Assembly: GCA_963836015.1 (NCBI GenBank)
Contig: CAWIIF010000004.1
Location: 1,488,001 to 1,552,000, forward strand
Source of the DNA: CAWCDJ01 sp963836015
GTDB lineage: Bacteria; Acidobacteriota; Terriglobia; Bryobacterales; Bryobacteraceae
Length of the DNA: 64,000 nucleotides
Direction: 5' to 3'
Of this stretch, positions 25,402 through 34,185 are shown piece by piece (the stretch's first letter is position 1; every line of letters starts with the position of its first letter). Below the pieces are notes generated by a model that saw only the letters and a program-made list of their open reading frames with translations, searched no databases and was not told the DNA's origin. The translations under genes and the position numbers were made by a program.

Positions 25402-27825
25402 ATGACTCGAATTCGCGCACGCTTCCTATTCGTATTCCTGACCGCCGCCGCTTCATTCGGTTTCGCGCAGCGGACCCCGATCGACCAGCAGCTCACCTTC
25501 ACGCCGTACCACGCCAGCGGCACCTACGATGCCGGCGAAACCGTCGGCTGGACCGTTACGCCAGGTCCGGTGACGCCCACCTACGCCTACCAGTGGACGA
25601 TCCGGCGCAACAACGCCGTGGTTCTCAAGGAAGGCAAGCTCGATCTTTCCTCGGGCAAGGACAAGATCGAAATCACCGGCGACCAGCCCGAGATGATCTA
25701 CGTCGCCGTAGAACCGTACTCCAATCTCGTTGCCGGAGCGTCCGGTTATGTGGGAGGCAACACCGGCCGCAACAACGGACTGTACGCGGTCGGCGCCGCG
25801 GTCGCGCCGGCGAAAATCGGGCTCTCGACGCCGCGCCCCGACGATTTCGACGCATTCTGGGAGGCCAAACTCGCAGCACAGGCCAAGATCCCTATCAACC
25901 CCGTCCTCACGCCTGTCCAGACCGATGTGCCGGGCGTCGAGTTGAGTATGTTCGTGCTCGACGCTCTCGGATCCCACACGCACGGCTACATCGCAAAACC
26001 TGCCAGGGAAGGCAGATTTCCGGCGCTCATCCAATTGCAGTATGCCGGCGTGTACGCGCTGAACGCCCACGGCGCCGCACAGCGTGCCGCCGAAGGCTGG
26101 CTGTTGATCAACGTCGATTCGCACGACAAACTGCCGTCGGATCCGTCCGGAAACATCCCGCGGAATTATCAGACCATCGGCAATAGCGATCGCGAGAAAT
26201 CGTATTTCCTGAATATGTACTTGCGCGACTCGCGGGCCCTGGATTACCTGCTGACGCGGCCCGATTGGGACGGCAAAACGATCGTACTGACCGGAGGCAG
26301 CATGGGCGGCCAGCAGAGTCTCGTGCTCGCCGGACTGCGTCCCGAGAGGATCACCGCGGCGCTGGTCTGCGTGCCGGCCGGCGCGGACACCAACGGAAAT
26401 CTTCACGGCCGAAAAGCCGGCTACCCCAACTGGCCGTCGGACAACCCGGACGTCATGAAGACCGCGCTCTATTTCGATACCGTCAATTTTGCATCGCGCA
26501 TCAAGGCGCCGGTGCTTGCGGGCATGGGCTACATCGACACGATTTCGCCGCCCGCCGGAGTCTGGACGGCGCTCAACCAGATTTCCGGCCCCAAAGAACC
26601 GCTGCCCCTGATCGAATCCGAGCACGACAACTTAACGCCCCAGAAAGGAAGGGCCTGCCCCGCGAGAACGAGAGAGATACTCGATCTACTGGTAAAAGGC
26701 GGCGAGTACAAGCCCAACGGGTTCACTGGCAGGGCGATTTCGGGCCAGCGAGCTCCGGCGCCCTATTATGAGGACACCGACAATATCCCGGTCTCGCCTG
26801 AACTGCACGCCGACAGGACGGTCACGTTTCGACTCTTCGCTCCCAAGGCGAGCGAAGTCGTGTTGATGGGATCTCCGGGCATCCTGGAGGTGATCAAGAA
26901 ACCCATGCCGCTTCAGCGGGACGAGAAGGGAGTATGGAGTTTGACCGTGGGCCCGCTTCCGCCGGGCTTTTACACCTATGGGTATGCGCTTGATGGCGGC
27001 CTGCGAATGCCCGATCCGTCGAATCCGAATCTGGAGATGCGCCGTTGGGGACCGACCAGCCTCTTCATCGTGCCAGGTGGAGAGAACGCGGTCATTGAAG
27101 AAAGGCGCGTGCCGCACGGGACGGTTCACGTGGAATTCTATGATTCCGCTAACTTGAATACCGAGCGTATGGTTTACGTCTACACGCCGCCGGGTTACGA
27201 ATCCGGCAAACAGAAATATCCGGTCCTCTATCTGCTGCACGGTAACGGGCAAATCGAAGCATCCTGGACCTGGACCGGGCGGGCCAACGTGATCATGGAC
27301 AACCTGCTCGCAGGTGGGAAGATCAAACCGATGGTTGTGGTGATGCCTTACGGCCACGTGCCGCGGGAGATCAAGACGGCGTCAAATATTGCCGCCCCGG
27401 CCAACGACCCGGCTGCGATCGAGAAGGAGTTGCTCACGGCGGTGAAGCCGCTGGTCGAAAGCAGATATCGTGTGTTGACCGACCGCAACCACCGGGCGAT
27501 CGGTGGTTTGTCGATGGGCGCGGGTCAGTCGATGTCGATCGGCCTCCATAACCTCGATCAGTTCGCATACATCGCGGCGTTCAGCGGCGGCGGCAATCGC
27601 ACGGAATGGGAGAAAGCGGATGCGGCGGTACTAAATCAGAAGCTCAAGGTCCTGTGGATCGGCTGCGGCACCGAGGACCCTGGCTACAACGGCGTCAGAG
27701 CGATGGACGACCTGCTCACGAAGAAGAACGTGAAGCACGTCTGGAACCAGTCAGGCGGCGGACATAGCTGGCCGAACTGGCAAGTGTACCTTTCGAAGTA
27801 CGCGCCGTTGCTTTTCCGCGATTAG
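25402..27825 (+). CDS. Two-domain esterase: CE7-like acetyl xylan esterase fused to CE1-like esterase
   Basis: 807 residues with a signal peptide. Residues about 30-115 are a beta domain; about 140-435 an alpha/beta hydrolase of acetyl xylan esterase type (RPDDFDAFWEAKL; nucleophile Ser300 in GGSMGG; Asp379; His408). Residues about 465-560 are an early-set/CBM48-like domain (TVTFRLFAPKASEVVLMG), and 575-807 a second alpha/beta hydrolase of the esterase D/feruloyl esterase type (Ser704 in GGLSMG; His788 in GGGHSW). Both triads look complete, so one polypeptide may remove acetyl and feruloyl groups from xylan. Last gene of the plus-strand series; its stop is 15 bp from the stop of the opposing CE1 gene. 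Confidence 0.85.
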   Translation: MTRIRARFLFVFLTAAASFGFAQRTPIDQQLTFTPYHASGTYDAGETVGWTVTPGPVTPTYAYQWTIRRNNAVVLKEGKLDLSSGKDKIEITGDQPEMIYVAVEPYSNLVAGASGYVGGNTGRNNGLYAVGAAVAPAKIGLSTPRPDDFDAFWEAKLAAQAKIPINPVLTPVQTDVPGVELSMFVLDALGSHTHGYIAKPAREGRFPALIQLQYAGVYALNAHGAAQRAAEGWLLINVDSHDKLPSDPSGNIPRNYQTIGNSDREKSYFLNMYLRDSRALDYLLTRPDWDGKTIVLTGGSMGGQQSLVLAGLRPERITAALVCVPAGADTNGNLHGRKAGYPNWPSDNPDVMKTALYFDTVNFASRIKAPVLAGMGYIDTISPPAGVWTALNQISGPKEPLPLIESEHDNLTPQKGRACPARTREILDLLVKGGEYKPNGFTGRAISGQRAPAPYYEDTDNIPVSPELHADRTVTFRLFAPKASEVVLMGSPGILEVIKKPMPLQRDEKGVWSLTVGPLPPGFYTYGYALDGGLRMPDPSNPNLEMRRWGPTSLFIVPGGENAVIEERRVPHGTVHVEFYDSANLNTERMVYVYTPPGYESGKQKYPVLYLLHGNGQIEASWTWTGRANVIMDNLLAGGKIKPMVVVMPYGHVPREIKTASNIAAPANDPAAIEKELLTAVKPLVESRYRVLTDRNHRAIGGLSMGAGQSMSIGLHNLDQFAYIAAFSGGGNRTEWEKADAAVLNQKLKVLWIGCGTEDPGYNGVRAMDDLLTKKNVKHVWNQSGGGHSWPNWQVYLSKYAPLLFRD

Positions 27826-27840
27826 TATCCCGCGATCACC

Positions 27841-28914
27841 TTACATGCAAGTTCTGCCGGAGCACAGATTCTTGCTGAAAAACGGCAAGACATGATTCTG
27901 GAAACGGTCGGACACTGCGCTGGTGTGCGTGCCGGAGTAGATCTCGAAGCTGTTGGCGATCCCATACTTATCGAGAACCTCATGCAGCTTGCCGGCGTCG
28001 ATCCGCAAATTGTCCTGGTCGCCCACATCGATCGCGATTGCGCGATACTGCCGCAGATTGCCGATATACTGGTCGACAAACGCCAAGGGCGCATTCGCCG
28101 CCCATTTCGCGAGGACATCCGGCTGAACCGCGCCATCCTTCATCGGAAGGTCGAGATAGAGCGGGGGGTTCTTCGGATCGGGCGACCACGCCGCGGCGGA
28201 TGCCAGCTGAGCGCGCAGCCCGAAGGGCAGAGCGGCTGAATCCGCGGGCGTCTTCACCGCTTCCAAAACCTTCTCGCTGGCCGCGTTCGCCGGTCCGGCG
28301 CCGCGGGCCGAAAGACAGCAGGGGCTCATGATATACAGACTGCCAAACACATCCGGATGCTTCATGCCGATGCGGGAGGCGCCATAACCGCCCATCGAAT
28401 GCCCCACCAGTCCCCGGCTCGTCCGTCTCGCTATCGTGCGGTAATGAGCGTCAATATAGGCGACTACATCGTGTGCGATGAACTGCTCGAAGTCGCCCGT
28501 AGTCACGGAACTGGAATACATCGATCCGTTATGCACGGTCTTGGAATCGGGCAGCACGACGATCATGTCCTCGGCCCCTCGAGCGAAGGCGCCCTCGATG
28601 GTTTGCGGAACATGGATTTCCTGTGTCCACTGCTGGGCGCCTATCGAATAACCGTGCAGCGCGTAAACGACGGGATAGTGGCGAGTCTTTTGCGCGGCAT
28701 AGCCAGGCGGCAGAACCACAATAACGTCGCGATCGACGGCATCGCCTTCCAGATTGCCCTCCAGGGCGGCGCCGCGAACCTTGATGTGCTCGACCGTTAC
28801 CGGTTTCGCGCCCGGCACAACTGGCGGCACCTCGGTCTTGACCTGCGCCGGCGCCGTCACTGCCAATCCCAGCGCCATCGTCAGCGCGCAGACAGTCTTC
28901 CATTTTGTAGTCAA
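27841..28914 (-). CDS. CE1-type esterase, exported
   Basis: 357 residues if started at TTG 28914, chosen because GGGGGAG lies 6 nt upstream and the signal peptide (LTTKWKTVCALTMALGL) then starts properly. The frame is open upstream to 29130 but overlaps the GH43 gene. It is an alpha/beta hydrolase of the esterase D/feruloyl esterase family: VVYALHGYS, nucleophile Ser in LVGHSMGG, and a C-terminal His in SGTHTSAV. It should cleave acyl esters on hemicellulose in the periplasm or outside. 37 bp downstream of GH43 in the GH51-GH43-CE1 operon. Confidence 0.82.
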   Translation of the reverse strand: MTTKWKTVCALTMALGLAVTAPAQVKTEVPPVVPGAKPVTVEHIKVRGAALEGNLEGDAVDRDVIVVLPPGYAAQKTRHYPVVYALHGYSIGAQQWTQEIHVPQTIEGAFARGAEDMIVVLPDSKTVHNGSMYSSSVTTGDFEQFIAHDVVAYIDAHYRTIARRTSRGLVGHSMGGYGASRIGMKHPDVFGSLYIMSPCCLSARGAGPANAASEKVLEAVKTPADSAALPFGLRAQLASAAAWSPDPKNPPLYLDLPMKDGAVQPDVLAKWAANAPLAFVDQYIGNLRQYRAIAIDVGDQDNLRIDAGKLHEVLDKYGIANSFEIYSGTHTSAVSDRFQNHVLPFFSKNLCSGRTCM

Positions 28915-28951
28915 TTCGGTCTCCCCCAATATAATATTCGTCGAATGCTGA

Positions 28952-31045
28952 TCAGCGCAGGATCCGCCACCGAAAACAGGAACCGTCTTTACGCTCCGGT
29001 GCCGGTCCGGGATGGTCAGCAGCCACCGGCCCAGGCGTCCGCGGAGCCACGATGTACCGGTGCGTAGCCAGGGACAGGAGCAACGTATCGCCGGGCTGCA
29101 GGTCCACCCATTGGAACGTCTCGGCGTCACCCGGTTTCCCGGACGCCACCCCGACTTCCCCCGTCCTCCCGGATCCTCGTACCGAGAGGTAGCGCCCCGA
29201 CGCGGTCTGGAGTGCGACGCGGCCGCGGCCGCGATTCACGACGCGGAACGCTGTCGCCCGCTCGACCTCGACCACCGACTGCACCGTGCCGTCTACCAGG
29301 GCGAGTACATTCCCGTTCGAGAGGTCCGCGAGTGTGATCAGCCGCGCGAACGGAATGGGCCTGGTGAGGCCGCGAGGGCGAGGCTCCGCCACTATGAAGT
29401 CATCGAAATCCACCTGTCCTCCGGGGCTGCCGCCGGTATTGTAGTTGAACAGTGTATAGCGGACACCCTGAAACGTTTTGAGTTGGAATGGCAGTTTCAG
29501 TTCGTCGCCGATAGGTTCGAACCCGGCTCGGTTCGCGCTATAGCTGAAGCGCGCGAGGTCGGTGTCGAAGTCGCAGTGGACGCGCAGCCGTACCCGTGGA
29601 CCGCTCAGGCGCTCGCGAACCGACTTCCCGGTGGCCTGTTCGAACTCTTCCAATGTGAATCCGTCGCCGTCACGCCTGATCCCGATCCAGGCATACGGAA
29701 GGTTGAGCAGCGCCAAGCCGGCAACATCGCCGGGTTTCAAGCCGCTGGCGTCCAACTCCGTAGTCGCAGTGGACTCCGGCCCGATGGCACGCTGCGTCAG
29801 CGAGTTTCGCGCCCACCAAAAGTCGGCCGCAGGGAGCGAGTGCAGGCGGAGAAAGCCCGGGCGCTCGGAGAGAGACCACTTTGAATCATCGGGAACGTGA
29901 TTCCATTGCCAGACCGGCTGGAGCTTCGGTCTCGAAAAGTCGTCGCTGCGGTCGTAAGGAGAAGTCACTGCGTCGGTGTGCCCAGTGTTGGGCTTCACCC
30001 ATATCGAAGGTGTCCGCTTCAGGTTCCCCGTCAGGCCAAAGTACGGCCAGCCGTCCACCCAGGTGACAGGCGAGAGAGAGGTCAGGCGTCCGACCGAGTT
30101 ATGGTCCTGCATCGAAAAGCCCCACCATTCGCCCGTAACGGTGTCGATGATGCCGCCCTGGTGCAAGGTCAAGCTGAGACGCTCGCTGGAATCCGGTGGC
30201 GTAAGCTCGAAAGGCGGAGCCGGCCGCCGCGAATTTCTCAAGCGGTAACTCTGGCCGATTCCCAGACTTTCCCCCTCGCTAATGGTGGTCACTTCCCATG
30301 GTCCTTCGAGCCGGTCCGCCCGGGCGCACTTCATCGGCACGTGCGCCCCGGGTATGGCGCTGACGATGTAGTATTTGCCATTGATCCTATAGAAATGCGA
30401 CCCCTCGCCCATCCCGAGTTCCGGACCGATGAGAACGCGATCGGTGCCGGGGACGAGCGCCGTGAGGTCCGCGTTCAGTTCGACGATATGGATGATTCTG
30501 ACTCCGTAGACCGCATAAATCTTCCCATCGTCGTCGAACAGGACCGAGAGATCGTGCAGGCCCTGCTCGATCCGGTTGTGCTTCCAGGGTCCGCGAGGAT
30601 CGGAGGCTCTGAACACCTGGAGCCCGAAGCGATTCACATTAGCGAAGATGTAATATGTCCCCTTGTGGTACCGGAAACTCGGCGCCCAGATGCCCTGTCC
30701 GTATATTTCTTTCCCTTGTTCGAGGCGGAAGCCAGGCCCGAGATCCAGGCGGTCGAAGGCATAAGCCAGGAACCGCCAGTTCACCAGGTCGCGGGAATGC
30801 AGGATCGGCAGGCCCGGCATCGCGTGCATGGTGGTGCCGGTCAGGTAGTAATCGGGGCCGACCCGGATCATGTCGGGATCGGAGAACTCGTCATAAAACA
30901 GCGGATTCGAATAGGTCCCGTTTCCGTTGTCGGCGGCCCAGGATCGTCCGCCATCGCCAGAGTTGGCGGCCACCGCCGGAGCCGCGATGACGGCAATAAG
31001 CAGCGCGACGTAAGCCGCGCCCTTAGTGAGATCGGTTATCTGCAT
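28952..31045 (-). CDS. GH43 beta-xylosidase/arabinofuranosidase with lectin-like C-terminus
   Basis: 697 residues. After the signal (AAYVALLIAVIAAP) a GH43 propeller covers about 45-345: base Asp56 in EFSDPDMI, modulator Asp165 in GLHDLSVLF, acid Glu214 in GMGEGSHF. Residues about 365-555 form the concanavalin-like sandwich usual in xylosidase-type GH43 (FSRPKLQPVWQWNHVPD). Residues about 580-697 resemble a fascin/trefoil fold (VALQTASGRYLSVRG), probably sugar binding. It should release xylose or arabinose from side chains. It starts 9 bp after the GH51 gene. Confidence 0.87.
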   Translation of the reverse strand: MQITDLTKGAAYVALLIAVIAAPAVAANSGDGGRSWAADNGNGTYSNPLFYDEFSDPDMIRVGPDYYLTGTTMHAMPGLPILHSRDLVNWRFLAYAFDRLDLGPGFRLEQGKEIYGQGIWAPSFRYHKGTYYIFANVNRFGLQVFRASDPRGPWKHNRIEQGLHDLSVLFDDDGKIYAVYGVRIIHIVELNADLTALVPGTDRVLIGPELGMGEGSHFYRINGKYYIVSAIPGAHVPMKCARADRLEGPWEVTTISEGESLGIGQSYRLRNSRRPAPPFELTPPDSSERLSLTLHQGGIIDTVTGEWWGFSMQDHNSVGRLTSLSPVTWVDGWPYFGLTGNLKRTPSIWVKPNTGHTDAVTSPYDRSDDFSRPKLQPVWQWNHVPDDSKWSLSERPGFLRLHSLPAADFWWARNSLTQRAIGPESTATTELDASGLKPGDVAGLALLNLPYAWIGIRRDGDGFTLEEFEQATGKSVRERLSGPRVRLRVHCDFDTDLARFSYSANRAGFEPIGDELKLPFQLKTFQGVRYTLFNYNTGGSPGGQVDFDDFIVAEPRPRGLTRPIPFARLITLADLSNGNVLALVDGTVQSVVEVERATAFRVVNRGRGRVALQTASGRYLSVRGSGRTGEVGVASGKPGDAETFQWVDLQPGDTLLLSLATHRYIVAPRTPGPVAADHPGPAPERKDGSCFRWRILR

Positions 31046-31054
31046 CGGCCGCGG

Positions 31055-32965
31055 TTACCTCAGGTCGAGCTCGATCACCTGAATCGAGTAGCCCGGCATC
31101 ACATGCCGGATGCGCTCGCCCTCGATAGCCAGCGCGGACCTCACCGGAACGATCCGGTCGGGATGCGTGATTGTGTTGGTCGCCCATGTCGTGTTGGCCT
31201 TTAGCGTGTCGAGGTGAGCCGTATGACGCGCCGTGCCGAGCCCGTTGAGCGTGATCGTAAGCGGCTGCTCGCTGGAACTTGCGTTCACCAGCTTCAGGCA
31301 CACCTTGCTCGACTTCGATGATCCCGTGACCGAATAGAAGAACCTGTCTTCAACCCCCGAGAGGGACGAATTCAGCGTGTGATCGCCCAGACACGAAGCG
31401 AACATCACCTGGGCATAGTAACTCGGCGAGCCATAGCTGTTCAGCGCATCGTAGCCGATCAGGTCGGAACTCCACTGCATGCCGCCTGGATTCACGTTCA
31501 CGAACAGCGGCGCGTACGCAGCCATTACGACCAGGTCGCTGTTCCGTTCCAGGCCGGTCATGAACGCGGCATCGCCCAGCGCAGCGCCGAAATTCGGCGT
31601 AGGAGAACCTTCCCTCGTCGCCCATTCGCCAACGAAAATCTTCGGCCCGCCGCGCTCGGCGTGGTCATAGTGCCGCGCCTCCTCGAACATGCCCTGCTCC
31701 CGCTTGTAGTAGTGGTCGTCGACGACATCGGGAGTGACGCCTTTCACCGGGATGGTGGCGATCACCTGGATGGCCGGATACTTCGCCTTGATCGCTTTAT
31801 AAAATTGCGCGAACCGGCCATCGTACGTCTTGGCCCTGTCGAACGAATCTTCGTTGCCGACCTCGACGTAGCGCAGGGCGAACGGAGCGGGATGGCCGTC
31901 GCGCGCACGCAAGGCGCCCCATTTTGTCTCCGTTCCACCAGTAACATATTCAATCTCGTCGAGGGCTTCCTGCACATAAGGATCGAGATCAGGACCGGGC
32001 TTCACCACCTGTCCGTTTAGCGAGTAGCCGGCAAATACCGCGAGAACGGGCTCCATGCGCAGGTCCTCGCACCACCCCAGAAACTCCAGTAATCCCATCC
32101 CATCCGTCGAGTGATATCCCCAGGTGGTCGGGTGGGTCGGACGGTTTATCAGGGGGCCGATGGTCTTCCTCCAATCGAAATGATCTTCGATGCGGCCTCC
32201 CTCGAGATAATTGCCGCCGGGGAAGCGCAGGAAGGAAGGATGCATCGCCGCCAGTTTCTCCATAATGTCGATGCGGTTTCCGTTTCGGCGGCCATGGTAG
32301 GTCGGCGGGAACAGAGAAACCAGTTGCAGCCATAGCGTCGCGGGACGGTCGATGGTCAGTTCCAGATGGTTTTCGGCTTCGGGCGTTACCCTGCCGGATT
32401 GCATTTCGAACTTATATTCGTTCCAACCCGTGCCGGTAAGCGTGGCGGAGGCGCTGGCCAGGACTTGCCCGGATTGGTCCGCCACGAGTGCAATCCTCAG
32501 CGGGAGCGGGGTTGCGGCGCTGGTCTTAGCGAAGAACGACCCGGCATAACGAGTGTTCGGCCTCACAGCGATCCCCCAGTAGCCTTCGTTGAGAAGGCCC
32601 GCGGGGCTGTGCGCATCCGCCTTCGCGACCTCGAGTTTCGCACTGTGGGCAAGCGCGGCGGAGGGTCCTTCCGTGCTGTCGACCGTCACCTTGGCCGATG
32701 CGGATCCCTTCTCGACCAGGAACCAGTTGAGTATTCCCGTCCAATCGGAGCGGAAAGTGCGGTTGCGGACCTGCTCCGCGTATAGCCCGCCGTCATACGA
32801 GTAGTTGATCTCTTCCGTCATGAGGCCGTACAGAGTCGGGCTGACGGCGGTTTTCGGCCGGCCCACCTCCACATTGAGTGCAACCGGCGACTGACCGTGG
32901 AGAACGGACGTAACGAAAGCGGCAATTAAGAAAGAGGCCGAGATTCTCGCGAATCGATAGTACAT
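31055..32965 (-). CDS. Alpha-L-arabinofuranosidase, GH51
   Basis: 636 residues with a signal peptide (FLIAAFVTSVLHGQ). An N-terminal beta/CBM-like part (to about 220) precedes the (beta/alpha)8 barrel with FLRFPGGNYLEGG (245-257). The acid/base is Glu372 in VEVGNEDSF and the nucleophile Glu447 in FVGEWATREG. A C-terminal sandwich follows from about 520. GH51 removes arabinose from arabinoxylan and arabinan. It heads the GH51-GH43-CE1 operon, 64 bp after the TPR gene on the same strand. Confidence 0.93.
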   Translation of the reverse strand: MYYRFARISASFLIAAFVTSVLHGQSPVALNVEVGRPKTAVSPTLYGLMTEEINYSYDGGLYAEQVRNRTFRSDWTGILNWFLVEKGSASAKVTVDSTEGPSAALAHSAKLEVAKADAHSPAGLLNEGYWGIAVRPNTRYAGSFFAKTSAATPLPLRIALVADQSGQVLASASATLTGTGWNEYKFEMQSGRVTPEAENHLELTIDRPATLWLQLVSLFPPTYHGRRNGNRIDIMEKLAAMHPSFLRFPGGNYLEGGRIEDHFDWRKTIGPLINRPTHPTTWGYHSTDGMGLLEFLGWCEDLRMEPVLAVFAGYSLNGQVVKPGPDLDPYVQEALDEIEYVTGGTETKWGALRARDGHPAPFALRYVEVGNEDSFDRAKTYDGRFAQFYKAIKAKYPAIQVIATIPVKGVTPDVVDDHYYKREQGMFEEARHYDHAERGGPKIFVGEWATREGSPTPNFGAALGDAAFMTGLERNSDLVVMAAYAPLFVNVNPGGMQWSSDLIGYDALNSYGSPSYYAQVMFASCLGDHTLNSSLSGVEDRFFYSVTGSSKSSKVCLKLVNASSSEQPLTITLNGLGTARHTAHLDTLKANTTWATNTITHPDRIVPVRSALAIEGERIRHVMPGYSIQVIELDLR

Positions 32966-33029
32966 GATGTCCTTTCACGTGCGTGTGCTGAGATTACCGT
33001 ATAGTATCGTCCGGCGCACTCGCGAAGGT

Positions 33030-34064
33030 TCACGGATGCGGCCGCCCGGGAAGGCGGACGAGCGGCGGTGGAGGCTGCTCTTCCGCCAGGCTCTTCACCT
33101 TCTCGAACTCGGCCTGCGCCTCCTGCTGACGGCCCAACGAACTCCACAGCCTGGCCAAACGGTAATGAGCATCCGGCTTGGAAGGGTCGATCCGGATCGC
33201 CTCGCGAAAATTGTGGGCAGCCTCTTCGGAAGCGTTCCTTGCGGCCAGAAGAATCCCAAGATCCAGGTACACAAGCCGGAGGGTCTTATCCAGTCCCAGC
33301 GCGCGCCGAAGGTGCGACTCCGCGGCCTTTGCACGGTCCGTATGCATTTCCGCGTCGCCCAGATAGGCCAGGGCCTGCGCGTGCAGCGGCACCGCCGCGA
33401 GCTCGGCTTCGAACTCGCGGCAAGCGTCCTCGTACCTCCGCTGTTTCCAGTAAAGGTAGCCCAGACCGAAATGGGCGTCGGGCGGCACGGGCGTTGCTTT
33501 TACCGCCGCTTCGAACTCAGTAGTCGCGGCCGCCACCCGGTTGGACGCATCGAGCGTCTCGCCTAAAAGGACGTGCGCAGGCGCGGAATCGGGGTTCTTC
33601 GAAAGCAGAAACTTGAATTCGGCTAACGCCTCCGGGTATTGGTTCGAGAATAAATAACTCTGCGCCAGGGTGTAGCGGAGCTCCAGGTTGTCGGGCTGTG
33701 CCGCGGATGCCAATTTCAACTGCGGCGCGGCGTCCGCATAACGCGCGCTGCCGTAGTAGCTCATTCCGAGCAGGGCGCGCGCCTGGAAGCTGTTGCTGTC
33801 GGCCCGCACCGCTTCTTCGAACGCCGTGGCCGCCTCGGGGAGCCGCTTGGACTTGAAGTAGGCGAGCCCCAGGTTGAGATAGAGTCCGGGTAGATGGGGA
33901 TCCAGGCGCAGGGCCGCTTTGTAATGTTGGATCGCAGATTCGTACTTACCCTCGTGGGCAAGAGCTGTGCCCCGCGCCGCTTCGGCGACGGCTTCCGGAA
34001 CAGCCGCCCACAACGGGCACGCGGCCAACAGGAAACCCAAGACCCGGATGGAACCCGTGACCAT
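33030..34064 (-). CDS. Exported tetratricopeptide-repeat protein
   Basis: 344 residues: signal peptide (SIRVLGFLLAACPLWA) and then about eight TPR motifs in tandem, recognisable by A-x-x-x-G/Y-A patterns such as KYESAIQHYKAALRLDP, RLPEAATAFEEAVRAD and RYEDACREFEAELAAVP. TPR arrays bind partner proteins; no enzyme domain is present. Placed between the second TonB receptor and the arabinofuranosidase operon, all on the minus strand, so it may be transcribed with either. Partner unknown. Confidence 0.88.
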   Translation of the reverse strand: MVTGSIRVLGFLLAACPLWAAVPEAVAEAARGTALAHEGKYESAIQHYKAALRLDPHLPGLYLNLGLAYFKSKRLPEAATAFEEAVRADSNSFQARALLGMSYYGSARYADAAPQLKLASAAQPDNLELRYTLAQSYLFSNQYPEALAEFKFLLSKNPDSAPAHVLLGETLDASNRVAAATTEFEAAVKATPVPPDAHFGLGYLYWKQRRYEDACREFEAELAAVPLHAQALAYLGDAEMHTDRAKAAESHLRRALGLDKTLRLVYLDLGILLAARNASEEAAHNFREAIRIDPSKPDAHYRLARLWSSLGRQQEAQAEFEKVKSLAEEQPPPPLVRLPGRPHP

Positions 34065-34127
34065 AGCCGATTTCTACCAAGGGCCCGGGATCGTGTCAAG
34101 GCGGGCGCCTATTCCTAAAAGAATACT

Positions 34128-34157
34128 CGCTTACCGGGCCGGGAAGCCCGGTAAGCG
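34128..34157 (-). terminator. Hairpin after the second TonB receptor gene
   Basis: A perfect 12-bp stem (34128-34139 with 34146-34157, CGCTTACCGGGC and its complement) with a 6-nt loop lies 29 bp after the receptor stop codon at 34186. On the minus strand it is followed by AGTATTCTTTT, a weak T-run. Likely the transcription terminator of the receptor gene. Confidence 0.65.
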
Positions 34158-34185
34158 CGCATCCGTAGATTTACCGGTTACCCGG

